A stretch of DNA of 64,000 nucleotides from Brachybacterium alimentarium (GCF_002332425.1 NZ_NRGS01000005.1:168758-232757), one strand, 5' to 3'; counted from the stretch's first letter, positions 9,013 through 17,288 are shown. Notes: generated by a model from the letters alone, not told the origin. Numbers and translations are program-made.

Positions 9013-11117
9013 CGCAGTTCTCCTTCGAGGGGTGCGGGGACGTCGCCGGTGCTGGCCACGAGGTGGCTGGGTCCGCCGACCTCCAGCAGGCGCGGCCGCA
9101 CGGTGGGATCGGCCGACGGATCCAGCGAGCGCGGGGCGAAGCGGTCGCCCAGGGCGAAGTCGCGCGGTGAGGGGACGGTGCCGGGGACCTGGTGCAGGCG
9201 CTGGGCGCCCGATTCGATCGACAGCACCGAGCCGAGCAGACCGCGGGTGTACTCGTGGCGGGGGTCGGTGAGCAGGTCGTGCTGATCTCCCTGCTCGATC
9301 ACCTGCCCGGCGTACATGACGGTCACGCGGTGGGCGAGCTGCGAGACCAGGGCGAGATCGTGGCTGACGAACACCATCGCGAATCCCAGCTCCTCGCGCA
9401 GCGAGTTCAACAGATCCACGACCTGCTTCTGCACGGTGACGTCGAGAGCGGTGGTGGGCTCGTCGGCGATCACCAGCTTCGGATCACGGGTCAGGGCCAT
9501 CGCGATGAGCACGCGCTGGCGCTGGCCGCCGGAGAGCTCGTGCGGGTAGGCGGCGAGCGTGCGCTGGGGATCCAGGCCCACCAGCTCGAGCAGGTCGGCC
9601 GCGCTGCGGGTGCCGCCGCGGCGGGTCAGCTGCGCCAGCTGCGAGCGGATCAGCATCGAGGGGTTCAGGGAGCTCAGCGCGTCCTGGTAGATCATCGCGA
9701 TCTCGTGGCCGCGCAGGGCGTTCATCTTCTTGGTGGGCAACGAGAGCAGGTCGACGTCGCCCAGCATGATCTTCCCGCTGATCCGGGCGGTGCGGGGCAG
9801 CAGTCCCATGATCGCGAGGCTCGCGACGGACTTGCCCGAACCGGACTCGCCCACCAGGCCCATGGTCTCGCCGGGACGCACCTGGAAGGAGATGCCGTCG
9901 AGGATGTCGGTCTCGCCGTGGGCCTCCGGGAAGGCGACGTGCAGGTCCTGGACATCCAGCAGGGGCGGCGCGGAGGCATCGACCATCTCGCGCTCCGGGC
10001 GGGCGAGCTCGGCGGCGCGGAGCGCGGCGAGGGAGTCGTGCAGCAGACGCGTCGAGGTCTCCCGATCGGTCGCACCGAGCGCTGCGGGACGCTCGCCGGT
10101 CCCGGTCCAGGACTCGGTCCTGGGCTCGGAAATCCCGTTGCCGTCCGCGTCGACTGCGTCGTCTGCGTCGTCCGACGCCAGGGCCGGCGTCGCGGCGGCG
10201 GGCGTCGCCCGACCGGCCTGGGCGGCCTCCTCGGCGCCCACGTCGACCTTCGTGCGGATCCGCGGGCTGGCCATCGCATCCGTGAGGCCCTCGGAGAGGA
10301 TGTTCAAGGAGAGCACGGTGAGCAGGATGGCGAGGCCGGGGAAGAACGTCGGCCACCAGTAGCCCGCCAGCAGCAGCTGCTTGCCCTGGGAGAGGATGTT
10401 GCCCCAGGACGGGGCAGGAGGCTGTACGCCCGCGTTGATGAAGGACAGCGAGGCCTCCAGCACGATGGCGTCGGCGACCAGGACGGTCGCGAACACCATG
10501 ATCGGGGCGATGCAGTTGCGGGCCACGTGCTTGACCAGGATCCACGGGGTGGAGGCACCCATGACCTGCGAGGCCGCCACATAGTCCTCCCCGAACTGGG
10601 AGAGCACGTTGGCGCGCACCACCCGGGCCAGCTGCGGCACGTACAGGAAGCCGATCGCGAAGATCAGCACCGGCAGCGAGGTGCCGAACACGGCGACGAA
10701 CACGGCGGCCAGGGCGATGCCCGGGAACGACATGACCACGTCGAGGGCCCGCATGAGGATCTCGGAGGGGAGCTTCGCAGCGGTGGCGGCGAAGGAGCCC
10801 AGCACAGCGGCGGCGGCCAGGGCGGCGGCGGTCGCGGCCAGACCGATCAGCAGCGAGGAGCGGGCGCCGTGGGCGACGCGCGAGAAGATGTCGCGCCCGA
10901 TGGAGTCGGTGCCCATCCAGTGGTCGGCGCTGGGAGGCTGCACGGGGGTGCCGGTCGCGAGCGGACCGTGCGGGGCGATCAGCGGGGCGAAGACCGCCAG
11001 CAGTGTGAGCAGCACCAGGAACAGCACGGCGATGCGGCTGGGCAGGGGGAGGGCGGTGAAGGGGGCCAGGGGGCGGCCGCTGAGGGGCTGGAGGCGGGCT
11101 CCGAGCTTCGGTCGCAT
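9009..11117 (-). CDS. Fused ABC permease-ATPase (DppC-DppD type), sialic-acid importer
   Basis: A single 702-residue chain joins two subunits that are usually separate. Residues 1-285 are a DppC-like permease with six membrane segments, including HWMGTDSIGRDIFSRVAHGA and the EAA-type loop EDYVAASQVMGASTPWI. Residues 286-385 are a hydrophilic, acidic linker. Residues 386-640 are an ATPase domain with Walker A GESGSGKS (423-430), signature LSGGQ (528-532) and Walker B VIADEPT (about 549-555). The oligopeptide-type C-terminal extension ends at 702. The frame is continuous with no in-frame stop, so this is a genuine fusion and not an assembly slip. It starts 1 bp after the DppB-like gene's stop and overlaps the next ATPase gene by 4 bp. 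Confidence 0.93.
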   Translation of the reverse strand: MRPKLGARLQPLSGRPLAPFTALPLPSRIAVLFLVLLTLLAVFAPLIAPHGPLATGTPVQPPSADHWMGTDSIGRDIFSRVAHGARSSLLIGLAATAAALAAAAVLGSFAATAAKLPSEILMRALDVVMSFPGIALAAVFVAVFGTSLPVLIFAIGFLYVPQLARVVRANVLSQFGEDYVAASQVMGASTPWILVKHVARNCIAPIMVFATVLVADAIVLEASLSFINAGVQPPAPSWGNILSQGKQLLLAGYWWPTFFPGLAILLTVLSLNILSEGLTDAMASPRIRTKVDVGAEEAAQAGRATPAAATPALASDDADDAVDADGNGISEPRTESWTGTGERPAALGATDRETSTRLLHDSLAALRAAELARPEREMVDASAPPLLDVQDLHVAFPEAHGETDILDGISFQVRPGETMGLVGESGSGKSVASLAIMGLLPRTARISGKIMLGDVDLLSLPTKKMNALRGHEIAMIYQDALSSLNPSMLIRSQLAQLTRRGGTRSAADLLELVGLDPQRTLAAYPHELSGGQRQRVLIAMALTRDPKLVIADEPTTALDVTVQKQVVDLLNSLREELGFAMVFVSHDLALVSQLAHRVTVMYAGQVIEQGDQHDLLTDPRHEYTRGLLGSVLSIESGAQRLHQVPGTVPSPRDFALGDRFAPRSLDPSADPTVRPRLLEVGGPSHLVASTGDVPAPLEGELR

Positions 11118-11118
11118 G

Positions 11119-12084
11119 TCAGATGCTCCTGATGCGGGGGTTGACGACGACGTACAGGAGGTCCACGGCGATGTTCACGAGGATGAAGGCGATGGCGACC
11201 ACGAGGGTCACGCCCTGCACGAGGAACACGTCGTTGCGGGTGACGCCGTCGAGGATGAGCTGGCCCATGGCCTGGATGTTGAAGATGATCTCGATGACCA
11301 CGGCGCCGCCCATGAGGTAGCCGACGCGCAGGCCGAGCACGGTGATCGGGGTGATCAGCGCATTGCGCAGCACGTTGCGGCTCACCACGATCGGGTACGG
11401 GATGCCGGCGCCGATGGCGGTGCGCACGTAGTCCCGGTCGAGCTCCTCGACCATCGCGGTGCGGACCACTCGGGTGAGCGATCCGGCGACGGGGATGCCC
11501 AGCGCCAGCGCGGGCAGGGCGATGTTGTTCAGGTAGACGCCGGGATCCTCGAAGAACCCGACCCAGCCGGAGACCAGCGAGGGGAAGAGGTACCAGCCGC
11601 CGGGGATGTCCCCGAGCCACTGGATCAGCAGCAGCGCGAGCCAGAAGGAGGGCGTGGCGAGGGAGGCCACGGAGAACACGCGGATCGCCTGATCCACCCA
11701 GCGGTCACGGAAGAGAGCGGCGAGCACACCGAGCACGGCCGCGAGCACGATCGCGATCACCAGACCCAGGAAGGTCAGCTGCAGCGTGATCGGCAGGGCC
11801 TTGGCGACGATCTCGGTGACCGGGGTGTTGCCGGTCGTGGTGCCGAGATCACCGCGGAACAGACCGCCGAGGAAGGAGAAGTAGCGCTCCATGAGCGGGT
11901 CGTTCAGGCCGTTGGCCTCGCGGTACAGCTCAAGAGCCTCCGGCGAGGCGGATTCACCGAGCGCACGGCGCGCGGGATCCTGGGGCGAGAGCGACATGAT
12001 GACGAACACCAGCAGGGTGACGCCGAGGATCATGAGCGGAAGCGCGACGAGGCGCCGCCCGATGAGTCGGACGAATTGGGACAC
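11119..12084 (-). CDS. ABC transporter permease (DppB type), sialic-acid importer
   Basis: A 321-residue inner-membrane subunit with the N-terminal RLIGRRLVALPLMILGVTLL typical of DppB/OppB permeases, a long extracytoplasmic loop (about residues 33-95) and the EAA-type motif around EELDRDYVRTAIGAG. It ends with VVNPRIRSI, as usual for this family. It forms the membrane channel with the permease half of the fused protein. A 14-bp hairpin lies between the binding-protein gene and this gene, which probably lowers transporter-core expression relative to the binding protein. Confidence 0.92.
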   Translation of the reverse strand: MSQFVRLIGRRLVALPLMILGVTLLVFVIMSLSPQDPARRALGESASPEALELYREANGLNDPLMERYFSFLGGLFRGDLGTTTGNTPVTEIVAKALPITLQLTFLGLVIAIVLAAVLGVLAALFRDRWVDQAIRVFSVASLATPSFWLALLLIQWLGDIPGGWYLFPSLVSGWVGFFEDPGVYLNNIALPALALGIPVAGSLTRVVRTAMVEELDRDYVRTAIGAGIPYPIVVSRNVLRNALITPITVLGLRVGYLMGGAVVIEIIFNIQAMGQLILDGVTRNDVFLVQGVTLVVAIAFILVNIAVDLLYVVVNPRIRSI

Positions 12085-12146
12085 GAGGCCCTCCGGGGGT
12101 CGATCAGTGGGTCAGGAAAAGGGCCGACGGGGCCCGCGGGAGCCGA

Positions 12147-12179
12147 CGGGGCGGGACGGATCCGTTCCGTCCCGCCCCG
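12147..12179 (-). terminator. Intercistronic hairpin between binding-protein and permease genes
   Basis: Perfect 14-bp inverted repeat (12147-12160 and 12166-12179) with a 5-nt loop, lying 7 bp past the binding-protein stop and 63 bp before the permease start. It is likely a partial terminator or a 3'-end stabiliser that lets the binding protein be made in excess. There is no U tract. Confidence 0.65.
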
Positions 12180-12185
12180 AGCGGG

Positions 12186-13820
12186 TCACTCCGCCGTCGT
12201 GGAGGCGACGTCGATGAAGCTCAGGCCCGTGAGCGAGATCGGCTGGAAGTCCACCAGCGTGGTGGGGTCCCAGGCCGTCGGGGCGTCGCGGTGGAAGAGC
12301 GGGTACAGCGGGACCTCCTCGGAGAGCAGGTCGAAGAGCTGTCCCCAGACCTGCTCCTGCTCGTCTTCGTCGACGGTCTCCAGGCCCTGGGTGAGCAGCT
12401 CCTGCACCTCGTCGTAGGAGTCCTGGCCCTTCCAGTGCATACGACCGTCGGTCCAGACGTCGGCGCCGTACCACCAGCGCAGCAGCAGGTCGGGGTCGTT
12501 GCCGAACACCGAGGGGTCGCCGGGGGCGACCATCACGTCGTATGCGTCGGGATCCCCGTCCACCGTGTTGTAGGCGTCGGCCGACTGCTTCTGCTCGAAG
12601 GACACGTCGATGCCGACCGCGGTGAGCGACTCCTGGATGATCGGGGTGCACTGCTGGACCCAGTCGTGATCGGTGACCAGCATGCGCAGGGAGGTCAGGC
12701 CCGTCTCCTCGAACAGGGCCTTGGCCTTGTCGGCGTCCAGGGAGTAGACCGTGGAGGCTTCCTTGTAGTTCGGGTGGTCCTTCTGCACGAAGCAGCTGGC
12801 GGGTTCCGCCTGGCCGCTGACACCGGTCTCGATGACCTTGTCCATGTCGATGGCGTAGAGGAACGCCTGACGGTTCCTCAGGTCATGGAAGGGGTTGTCC
12901 TCGGAGTTGTTGAACATCGCGAACAGCAGGCCGAAACCGCCGACGGACTCGACCTCCCCGCTGGAGTCCAGCTGGTCGATCGAGAGGTAGGGGACGGAGT
13001 CGATGGCCTGCACGGTGCCGGACTGGATGGCGTTCGTGCGGGTCGAGGCGTCCGGGATGATCTCCCAGCTCATGGTCTTTGCCTGGGCGGGCATCTGGCC
13101 GGTGTAGTCGTCGAACCGCTCGAACTCGATGACCTTGGAGGCGGCGCCGTTGTCGGTCATCTTCCAGGGGCCCGAGCCGATCGGGTCGGAGTCGAAGGCC
13201 TTGGGGTCCGCCTCGACGGCCTCCTTCGGCACGATCTTCACCGTCGAGAGCCGATCGCCGAACACGGCGGTGGGAGTGGAAAGGGTGAATGTGACGGTGG
13301 TGTCGTCCTTCGCGTCGACCGCCTCGATGAAGGGGATGAACTGCGCATACAGCGACGCGTTCTCCGGGTCCATGACCCGCTCGAAGGAGAAGACGACGTC
13401 GTCCGCGGTCACGGGGGAGCCGTCGTGGAAGGTGGCGCCGTCCCGCAGCGTCACGTCCACCGAGGTGGACTCGGCGGCGGGGATCTCGGTGGCCAGTGCC
13501 GGATAGGCCTCGCGGGTCACGGGATGCAGCTCGGTGAGGCCCTCGAGGGTGTGCCAGTTGACGGCGACCGTCAGCGCGGCCGAGGTGGTCATCGGGTCGT
13601 ACCCGTTGGTGCCGAGCTCATAGCTGATGGCGGCGCTGAGATGGCCGTCCGGATCCGCGTCGCCGGCGGGAGCGCCGCCGCCGTCGGATCCGGCGTTGCC
13701 GCCGGCCTTCTTCGGGGCGCAGGCGCCGATGCCGGCCACGACACCCGCGGCGCCGGCGAGGGCGGCGGAGCCGCGGAGGAAGCTGCGCCGGCCGAGTCGA
13801 TCGACGTGATTGATGATCAC
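12186..13820 (-). CDS. Extracytoplasmic solute-binding lipoprotein (SBP_bac_5), sialic-acid importer
   Basis: A 544-residue family-5 binding protein of the dipeptide/nickel type. The N-terminus carries a Tat-like motif RRSFLRGSAALAG and a lipobox GIGAC with Cys34 as the lipidation site, followed by a Gly-rich linker. The core has family features such as LRDGATFHDGSPVTADDVVFSFER. The start is a GTG at 13820 with GAAGGGA about 10 nt upstream; an upstream ATG reads into a stop. It is the first gene of the nan operon, facing the GntR regulator, and presumably captures sialic acid on the outer membrane-facing side. Substrate is inferred from the operon; families of this type also bind peptides. 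Confidence 0.9.
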   Translation of the reverse strand: MIINHVDRLGRRSFLRGSAALAGAAGVVAGIGACAPKKAGGNAGSDGGGAPAGDADPDGHLSAAISYELGTNGYDPMTTSAALTVAVNWHTLEGLTELHPVTREAYPALATEIPAAESTSVDVTLRDGATFHDGSPVTADDVVFSFERVMDPENASLYAQFIPFIEAVDAKDDTTVTFTLSTPTAVFGDRLSTVKIVPKEAVEADPKAFDSDPIGSGPWKMTDNGAASKVIEFERFDDYTGQMPAQAKTMSWEIIPDASTRTNAIQSGTVQAIDSVPYLSIDQLDSSGEVESVGGFGLLFAMFNNSEDNPFHDLRNRQAFLYAIDMDKVIETGVSGQAEPASCFVQKDHPNYKEASTVYSLDADKAKALFEETGLTSLRMLVTDHDWVQQCTPIIQESLTAVGIDVSFEQKQSADAYNTVDGDPDAYDVMVAPGDPSVFGNDPDLLLRWWYGADVWTDGRMHWKGQDSYDEVQELLTQGLETVDEDEQEQVWGQLFDLLSEEVPLYPLFHRDAPTAWDPTTLVDFQPISLTGLSFIDVASTTAE

Positions 13821-13920
13821 CGTTGATGCATCCCTTCAAGGAGTGGTCCCCGGCGCGTGCGGCGTCGGGTTCGGGGGAACGCCGTCCTCGCAGTCCGACG
13901 ACAATCGCCACCCTGCGAAG

Positions 13921-13941
13921 ATCAGACGTATGATGTCTGAT
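13921..13941. promoter_or_regulatory. Palindromic operator, probable NanR-type site
   Basis: ATCAGAC and GTCTGAT form a perfect 7-bp inverted repeat separated by 7 bp, between the divergent nan operon (start 13820) and the GntR gene (start 14100). Each arm resembles the GTCTGAC-like half site of FadR-subfamily regulators. Position suggests the GntR protein represses the nan operon here and perhaps itself. Confidence 0.6.
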
Positions 13942-14099
13942 GACCGGGACAGTACAGGAAGAGATCACTGATCGCCACCACGATTCCGGGATTCGATACG
14001 CAGCAGTGACCATCCGGGCCGACCTGCGGCCGCAGGGTCCGGCACGGCATGATGGAGCAGACGTCACAGAGGTGACGCTGCGCCGGGGGAGGAGACGAC

Positions 14100-14822
14100 A
14101 TGGTTCGCACCAAGGGGGCCGGCAACGGCACCGTCGAGCGCATCCAGGACCTGATCCTGGCCGAGGGGCTGGTGCCGGGAGACCCGATGCCCACGGAGAC
14201 CGCGCTGTGCGAACGGCTCGAGATCTCGCGCTCCTCGGTGCGCGAGGCCATGCGCACCCTCGCGTCGCTGGACATCGTGGAGGTGCGCCACGGGCACGGG
14301 ACCTTCGTGGGCCAGCTGTCCCTCGCGCCGCTGGTCGACGGGCTGCTGTTCCGTGCCCGGCTCGATGACGGCAACGACCTGCGGGCACTGCGCGAAGTGG
14401 TCGAGCTGCGCATCGCGCTGGATCTCTCGGTGGCCGATCAGCTCGTGGAGATCTATCGCGGCTCCGTGAACCCCGAGCTCGAGAGCCACGTGGCCGAGAT
14501 GCGAGAGCTCGCCGGGCGCCGCCAGCCGTTCCCGGAGGCCGACGCGGCGTTCCACAACGCCCTGTTCTCGCGCCTGCCCAACAGCCTGCTGCGCCAGCTC
14601 GCCCAGGCCTTCTGGGAGATCCATACGACGGCGGTGCCGATGCTGAACATCGCCCAGGCGGACGACATCCTGGTCACCGTCGATGCGCACCAGGCCATGC
14701 TCACCGCCCTCGAGGCCGGCGACGCGGACGCATATCGCGAGGCGGTGGTCGAGCACTATCGACCGCTGGGACGCACGCTGGACGCCGCCGGTCGCGCCGA
14801 GACCGGTGCCGTCAGGGCCTGA
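14100..14822 (+). CDS. GntR/FadR-family transcriptional regulator, probable NanR
   Basis: A 240-residue DNA-binding regulator. Residues 10-75 are a winged helix-turn-helix with the GntR signature LVPGDPMPTETALCERLEISRSSVREAMRTL region, ending HGHGTFV. Residues 90-230 are an FCD-type helical effector domain with VVELRIALD and the metal-ligand-like FPEADAAFHNAL and VDAHQAMLTALEAGD. Start ATG at 14100 follows GGAGGAGA. It is transcribed away from the sialic-acid operon across a 279-bp gap that contains a palindrome, so control of that operon is likely. Which ligand it senses (sialic acid or a phosphorylated amino sugar) cannot be told from sequence. Confidence 0.9.
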   Translation: MVRTKGAGNGTVERIQDLILAEGLVPGDPMPTETALCERLEISRSSVREAMRTLASLDIVEVRHGHGTFVGQLSLAPLVDGLLFRARLDDGNDLRALREVVELRIALDLSVADQLVEIYRGSVNPELESHVAEMRELAGRRQPFPEADAAFHNALFSRLPNSLLRQLAQAFWEIHTTAVPMLNIAQADDILVTVDAHQAMLTALEAGDADAYREAVVEHYRPLGRTLDAAGRAETGAVRA

Positions 14823-14902
14823 TCCCCGGACCGGAGCCTCCTGGCCCGCTCCGCGCGGGGTCCAGGACGATGCGGCCACCGATGACCGCGCGCTCGGAGG
14901 GA

Positions 14903-14908
14903 TACCGT
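14903..14908 (+). promoter_or_regulatory. Leaderless -10 box (TACCGT) for the ArsD-like gene
   Basis: TACCGT ends 6 nt before the ATG at 14915. A GGAGGG lies about 13 nt upstream of the ATG, farther than usual, so leaderless initiation is at least as plausible. Confidence 0.4.
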
Positions 14909-14914
14909 GGTGGC

Positions 14915-15469
14915 ATGAACGATGCGGATGAGACCGGCCGACTTGCTGCACTGGACATCTTCCTGCCCTCGCCGCCGCCCGATGTCCAGCAGCAGGAGTC
15001 CTTCCTCGACGAGGCCGCTGCGCTCGCCGTGGCCGGCCACCCCATCACCGTCTACCTGCAGGACGAGGATGCCTGGGCCTTCGAGCAGTGCGAGCCGGTG
15101 CGAGCTCTGCTCGACTCCGCCGGGGAGGGCGCCCTCCCGGTGACCCTGCTGGGCCTGGACATCGTGGTCACGGCCGTCTATCCGACCACGGAGCAGATGC
15201 AGCGCTTCGCCGAGGCGGGCAACGAGGCTCGTGCGCCCCGCTCGGCGGCCGCCGCGGGCTGCGGGCCTGGCGGAGCCCCGGGAGCCCCGATGCCGCGAGA
15301 GGCGGGCGGCTTCGCGGCCCAGCTCATGGGCGCCGCCCCCGCTCCGGCGCGCCCTGAAGGGGGCCCGGACATCGGGTCGCGACGGAACCTCATGGGTGGG
15401 GACGTCGGAGACGGTCTTCCGAGGGCGACCGGCTCGGAGACGACGTCCGACTGCTCCTGCGGGGCCTGA
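14915..15469 (+). CDS. ArsD-like metallochaperone-fold protein with rearranged cysteines
   Basis: A 184-residue cytoplasmic protein. Residues 11-100 match the ArsD thioredoxin-like fold: LDIFLP at the first strand, then HPITVYLQDEDAWAFEQCEP, VRALLDSAGEGALPVTLLG and IVVTAVYPTTEQMQRF. ArsD proteins normally carry a Cys-Cys pair plus a third Cys just after the first strand; here that place reads SPPPDVQQQ with none. Cysteines occur instead at 59, 116 and in a C-terminal CxC (180 and 182) after a long Pro/Gly-rich tail. No ArsA, ArsB or ArsR gene lies nearby. So the fold call is good, but arsenite delivery is doubtful; it could bind another metal or serve another purpose. It converges on the TetR gene. 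Confidence 0.7.
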   Translation: MNDADETGRLAALDIFLPSPPPDVQQQESFLDEAAALAVAGHPITVYLQDEDAWAFEQCEPVRALLDSAGEGALPVTLLGLDIVVTAVYPTTEQMQRFAEAGNEARAPRSAAAAGCGPGGAPGAPMPREAGGFAAQLMGAAPAPARPEGGPDIGSRRNLMGGDVGDGLPRATGSETTSDCSCGA

Positions 15470-15502
15470 TCCGGCGGGGCGTCGCGCGTCCTCAGCTGCT
15501 CG

Positions 15503-16096
15503 TCACTGCGCGTCGGTCATCACTGCGCGACGCACGCTCTCGCGGAGCAGCGCTCGGCGGGAGTCATGGACTTCGACCGGTTCCTCCGCGGTCGCGGCAT
15601 AGACATTGCTGACCGGCGACCAGGCCATGGACATACCGATGACCAGTGCCATGATGTCGAACGGCTCGCCGGCGCGCACCAGCCCCGCCCCCTGGGCGTC
15701 GGCGATGAAGCGCAGTTTCCGATCATCCAGCCTGTCCGGCTCGTCCACGAGGTGCCCTGCGGGGCGGCGTTCGAGGCGAGCCCATGTGGCCAGGCGGATG
15801 AGTGAGGGATGCTCCAGGTACTCGTCGTACAGGCGCACCGCCCAGTCCGGGAGGTCCGAGGAGTCGATCGGCACGACGTCCACGATCCGCTCCAGGGAGG
15901 CCCCGAAGATCGCATCGAACAGGCCCTCCTTGTTCCCGAAGTAGTCGTAGAGCTGAGCCTTGTTGGTGCGGGCGGCCGCCACGATGCGCTCCACCCGCGC
16001 CCCGGCGATGCCGTGCTGGGCGAACTCCTCCGTCGCGGCGTCGATGATGCGCTGCCGGGTCGCCGCGCCCCGCGCGGTCAGCTCCTTCTTCGTCAT
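15503..16096 (-). CDS. TetR-family transcriptional repressor
   Basis: A 197-residue repressor. Residues 12-58 form the helix-turn-helix, ending ARTNKAQLYDYFGNKEGLFDAIF, the standard TetR signature. The C-terminal domain resembles TetR_C ligand domains of the 17-type and is not informative about the inducer. The start at 16096 (MTKKELTARG) is chosen because the HTH begins shortly after; the frame is open upstream without a ribosome site. It is divergent from a zinc alcohol dehydrogenase gene with two inverted repeats in the 91-bp gap, so it most likely represses that gene and itself. Confidence 0.9.
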   Translation of the reverse strand: MTKKELTARGAATRQRIIDAATEEFAQHGIAGARVERIVAAARTNKAQLYDYFGNKEGLFDAIFGASLERIVDVVPIDSSDLPDWAVRLYDEYLEHPSLIRLATWARLERRPAGHLVDEPDRLDDRKLRFIADAQGAGLVRAGEPFDIMALVIGMSMAWSPVSNVYAATAEEPVEVHDSRRALLRESVRRAVMTDAQ

Positions 16097-16102
16097 GGCT
16101 CC

Positions 16103-16108
16103 ACTGTA
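16103..16108 (-). promoter_or_regulatory. Leaderless -10 box (TACAGT) for the TetR gene
   Basis: TACAGT on the minus strand ends 6 nt before the ATG at 16096. The operator at 16112-16127 would sit between this box and its -35 region, fitting autorepression. Confidence 0.5.
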
Positions 16109-16111
16109 TTC

Positions 16112-16127
16112 AACAGAACGGTTTGTT
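16112..16127. promoter_or_regulatory. Inverted repeat, probable TetR operator 1
   Basis: AACAGAACGGTTTGTT is an imperfect palindrome (6 of 8 arm positions pair) located just upstream of the TetR start. Confidence 0.5.
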
Positions 16128-16159
16128 TGCCGTGGTGGGTGAAGAGGCGCATACTTAAC

Positions 16160-16175
16160 CAGACCGAACAGTCTG
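16160..16175. promoter_or_regulatory. Inverted repeat, probable TetR operator 2
   Basis: CAGAC-N6-GTCTG, a perfect 5-bp arm palindrome, ends 12 bp before the alcohol dehydrogenase start. It shares the ACAGA/CAGAC core with operator 1. Confidence 0.5.
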
Positions 16176-16187
16176 TTGTAGGGAGCG

Positions 16188-17267
16188 ATGATGCGAAGCA
16201 CTCATGCATGGGCAGCGGACGGATCGACGGCGACGCCCTCCACCGCGCTGCACAGGACCCTGGTCGAACGTCGTGACCTGCGGGCCGACGACATCGCAGT
16301 GCGCGTCGACTACTGCGGTGTCTGTCATAGCGACCTCCATGCGCTCCACGAGCACGGGGCGGGCGGCGGTGACGACTCCGAGGGGCCGCTGGTGCCGGGG
16401 CACGAGTTCACCGGCGTCGTGACGGAGATCGGTCCCGCGGTGCGCAGGTTCCGGGTCGGGGATGCCGTCGCCGTCGGCAACATCGTCGACGCGTGCCTGG
16501 TCTGCGACATGTGCACGGCGGGCCAGGAGAACTTCTGCCGGGAGTTCCCCACGCTCACCTACGGGGGAGTGGATCGCCGCGACGGGACGCCGACCCTCGG
16601 CGCCTTCGCGCGCGAGTACGTCGTGCGCGAGGACTTCGCCCATCGCCTGCCGAAGGGGCTGGACCCGGCGGCCGCCGCCCCGCTGCTGTGCGCGGGGATC
16701 ACCGTGTGGGAACCGCTGCGGGCGCTCGCCGTCGGGCCCGGGGCGCGCGTCGCCGTGGTGGGCCTGGGCGGGCTCGGGCACCTCGCGGTGAAGCTGGCCG
16801 TGGCGCTCGGCGCCGAGACCACCGTCATCAGCCGCTCCGCGGACAAGTCCGAGGACGCGCGGCGGCTCGGAGCCGCAGATCTCCTGGTCTCCGGCGACCC
16901 GCAGGCCATGGCCTCGTCGCAGGGGCGGTTCGACGTCATCCTCGACACCGTGGCCGTCGCCCACGACCTCGCACCGTTCCTCGACCTGCTCGCACTCGAC
17001 GGCGCCCTGGCGCAGCTCGGGTACCTCGGCCCCGTCACCATCGAGACCACGGACCTGCTGATCGGCCGCAAGAAGCTCACGTCGGGCGGCAGCGGGGGAA
17101 TGGAGCAGACCGCGCAGCTCCTCGAATTCTGCGCGCACCACGACGTGGTCGCCGACGTCGAGGTGCTGCCGTCCGCGCAGGTCGAGGAGGCACTGGAGCG
17201 GCTCGCCCGTGGCGATGTCCGCTACCGGTTCGTGCTGGACCTGTCGGATCTCGACGGCCCGGGCTGA
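16188..17267 (+). CDS. Zinc-dependent alcohol dehydrogenase, cinnamyl-alcohol/YahK type
   Basis: A 359-residue medium-chain dehydrogenase. Catalytic zinc ligands are Cys43 (GVCHSD), His72 with Glu73 (PGHEFTG) and Cys168 (LLCAGITVW); the structural zinc has four cysteines at 103, 106, 109 and 117. The nucleotide fold has GLGGLG at 192-197 followed by SRSADK, consistent with NADP(H). These features match the broad-specificity cinnamyl-alcohol dehydrogenase group that reduces aldehydes. Two ATGs are adjacent (16188 and 16191) after GTAGGGAG, so the exact start is uncertain by one codon. It is probably controlled by the divergent TetR protein and induced by an aldehyde or other toxic small molecule. 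Confidence 0.92.
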   Translation: MMRSTHAWAADGSTATPSTALHRTLVERRDLRADDIAVRVDYCGVCHSDLHALHEHGAGGGDDSEGPLVPGHEFTGVVTEIGPAVRRFRVGDAVAVGNIVDACLVCDMCTAGQENFCREFPTLTYGGVDRRDGTPTLGAFAREYVVREDFAHRLPKGLDPAAAAPLLCAGITVWEPLRALAVGPGARVAVVGLGGLGHLAVKLAVALGAETTVISRSADKSEDARRLGAADLLVSGDPQAMASSQGRFDVILDTVAVAHDLAPFLDLLALDGALAQLGYLGPVTIETTDLLIGRKKLTSGGSGGMEQTAQLLEFCAHHDVVADVEVLPSAQVEEALERLARGDVRYRFVLDLSDLDGPG

Positions 17268-17288
17268 GCACTCGGGTGTCGCCGTCGC

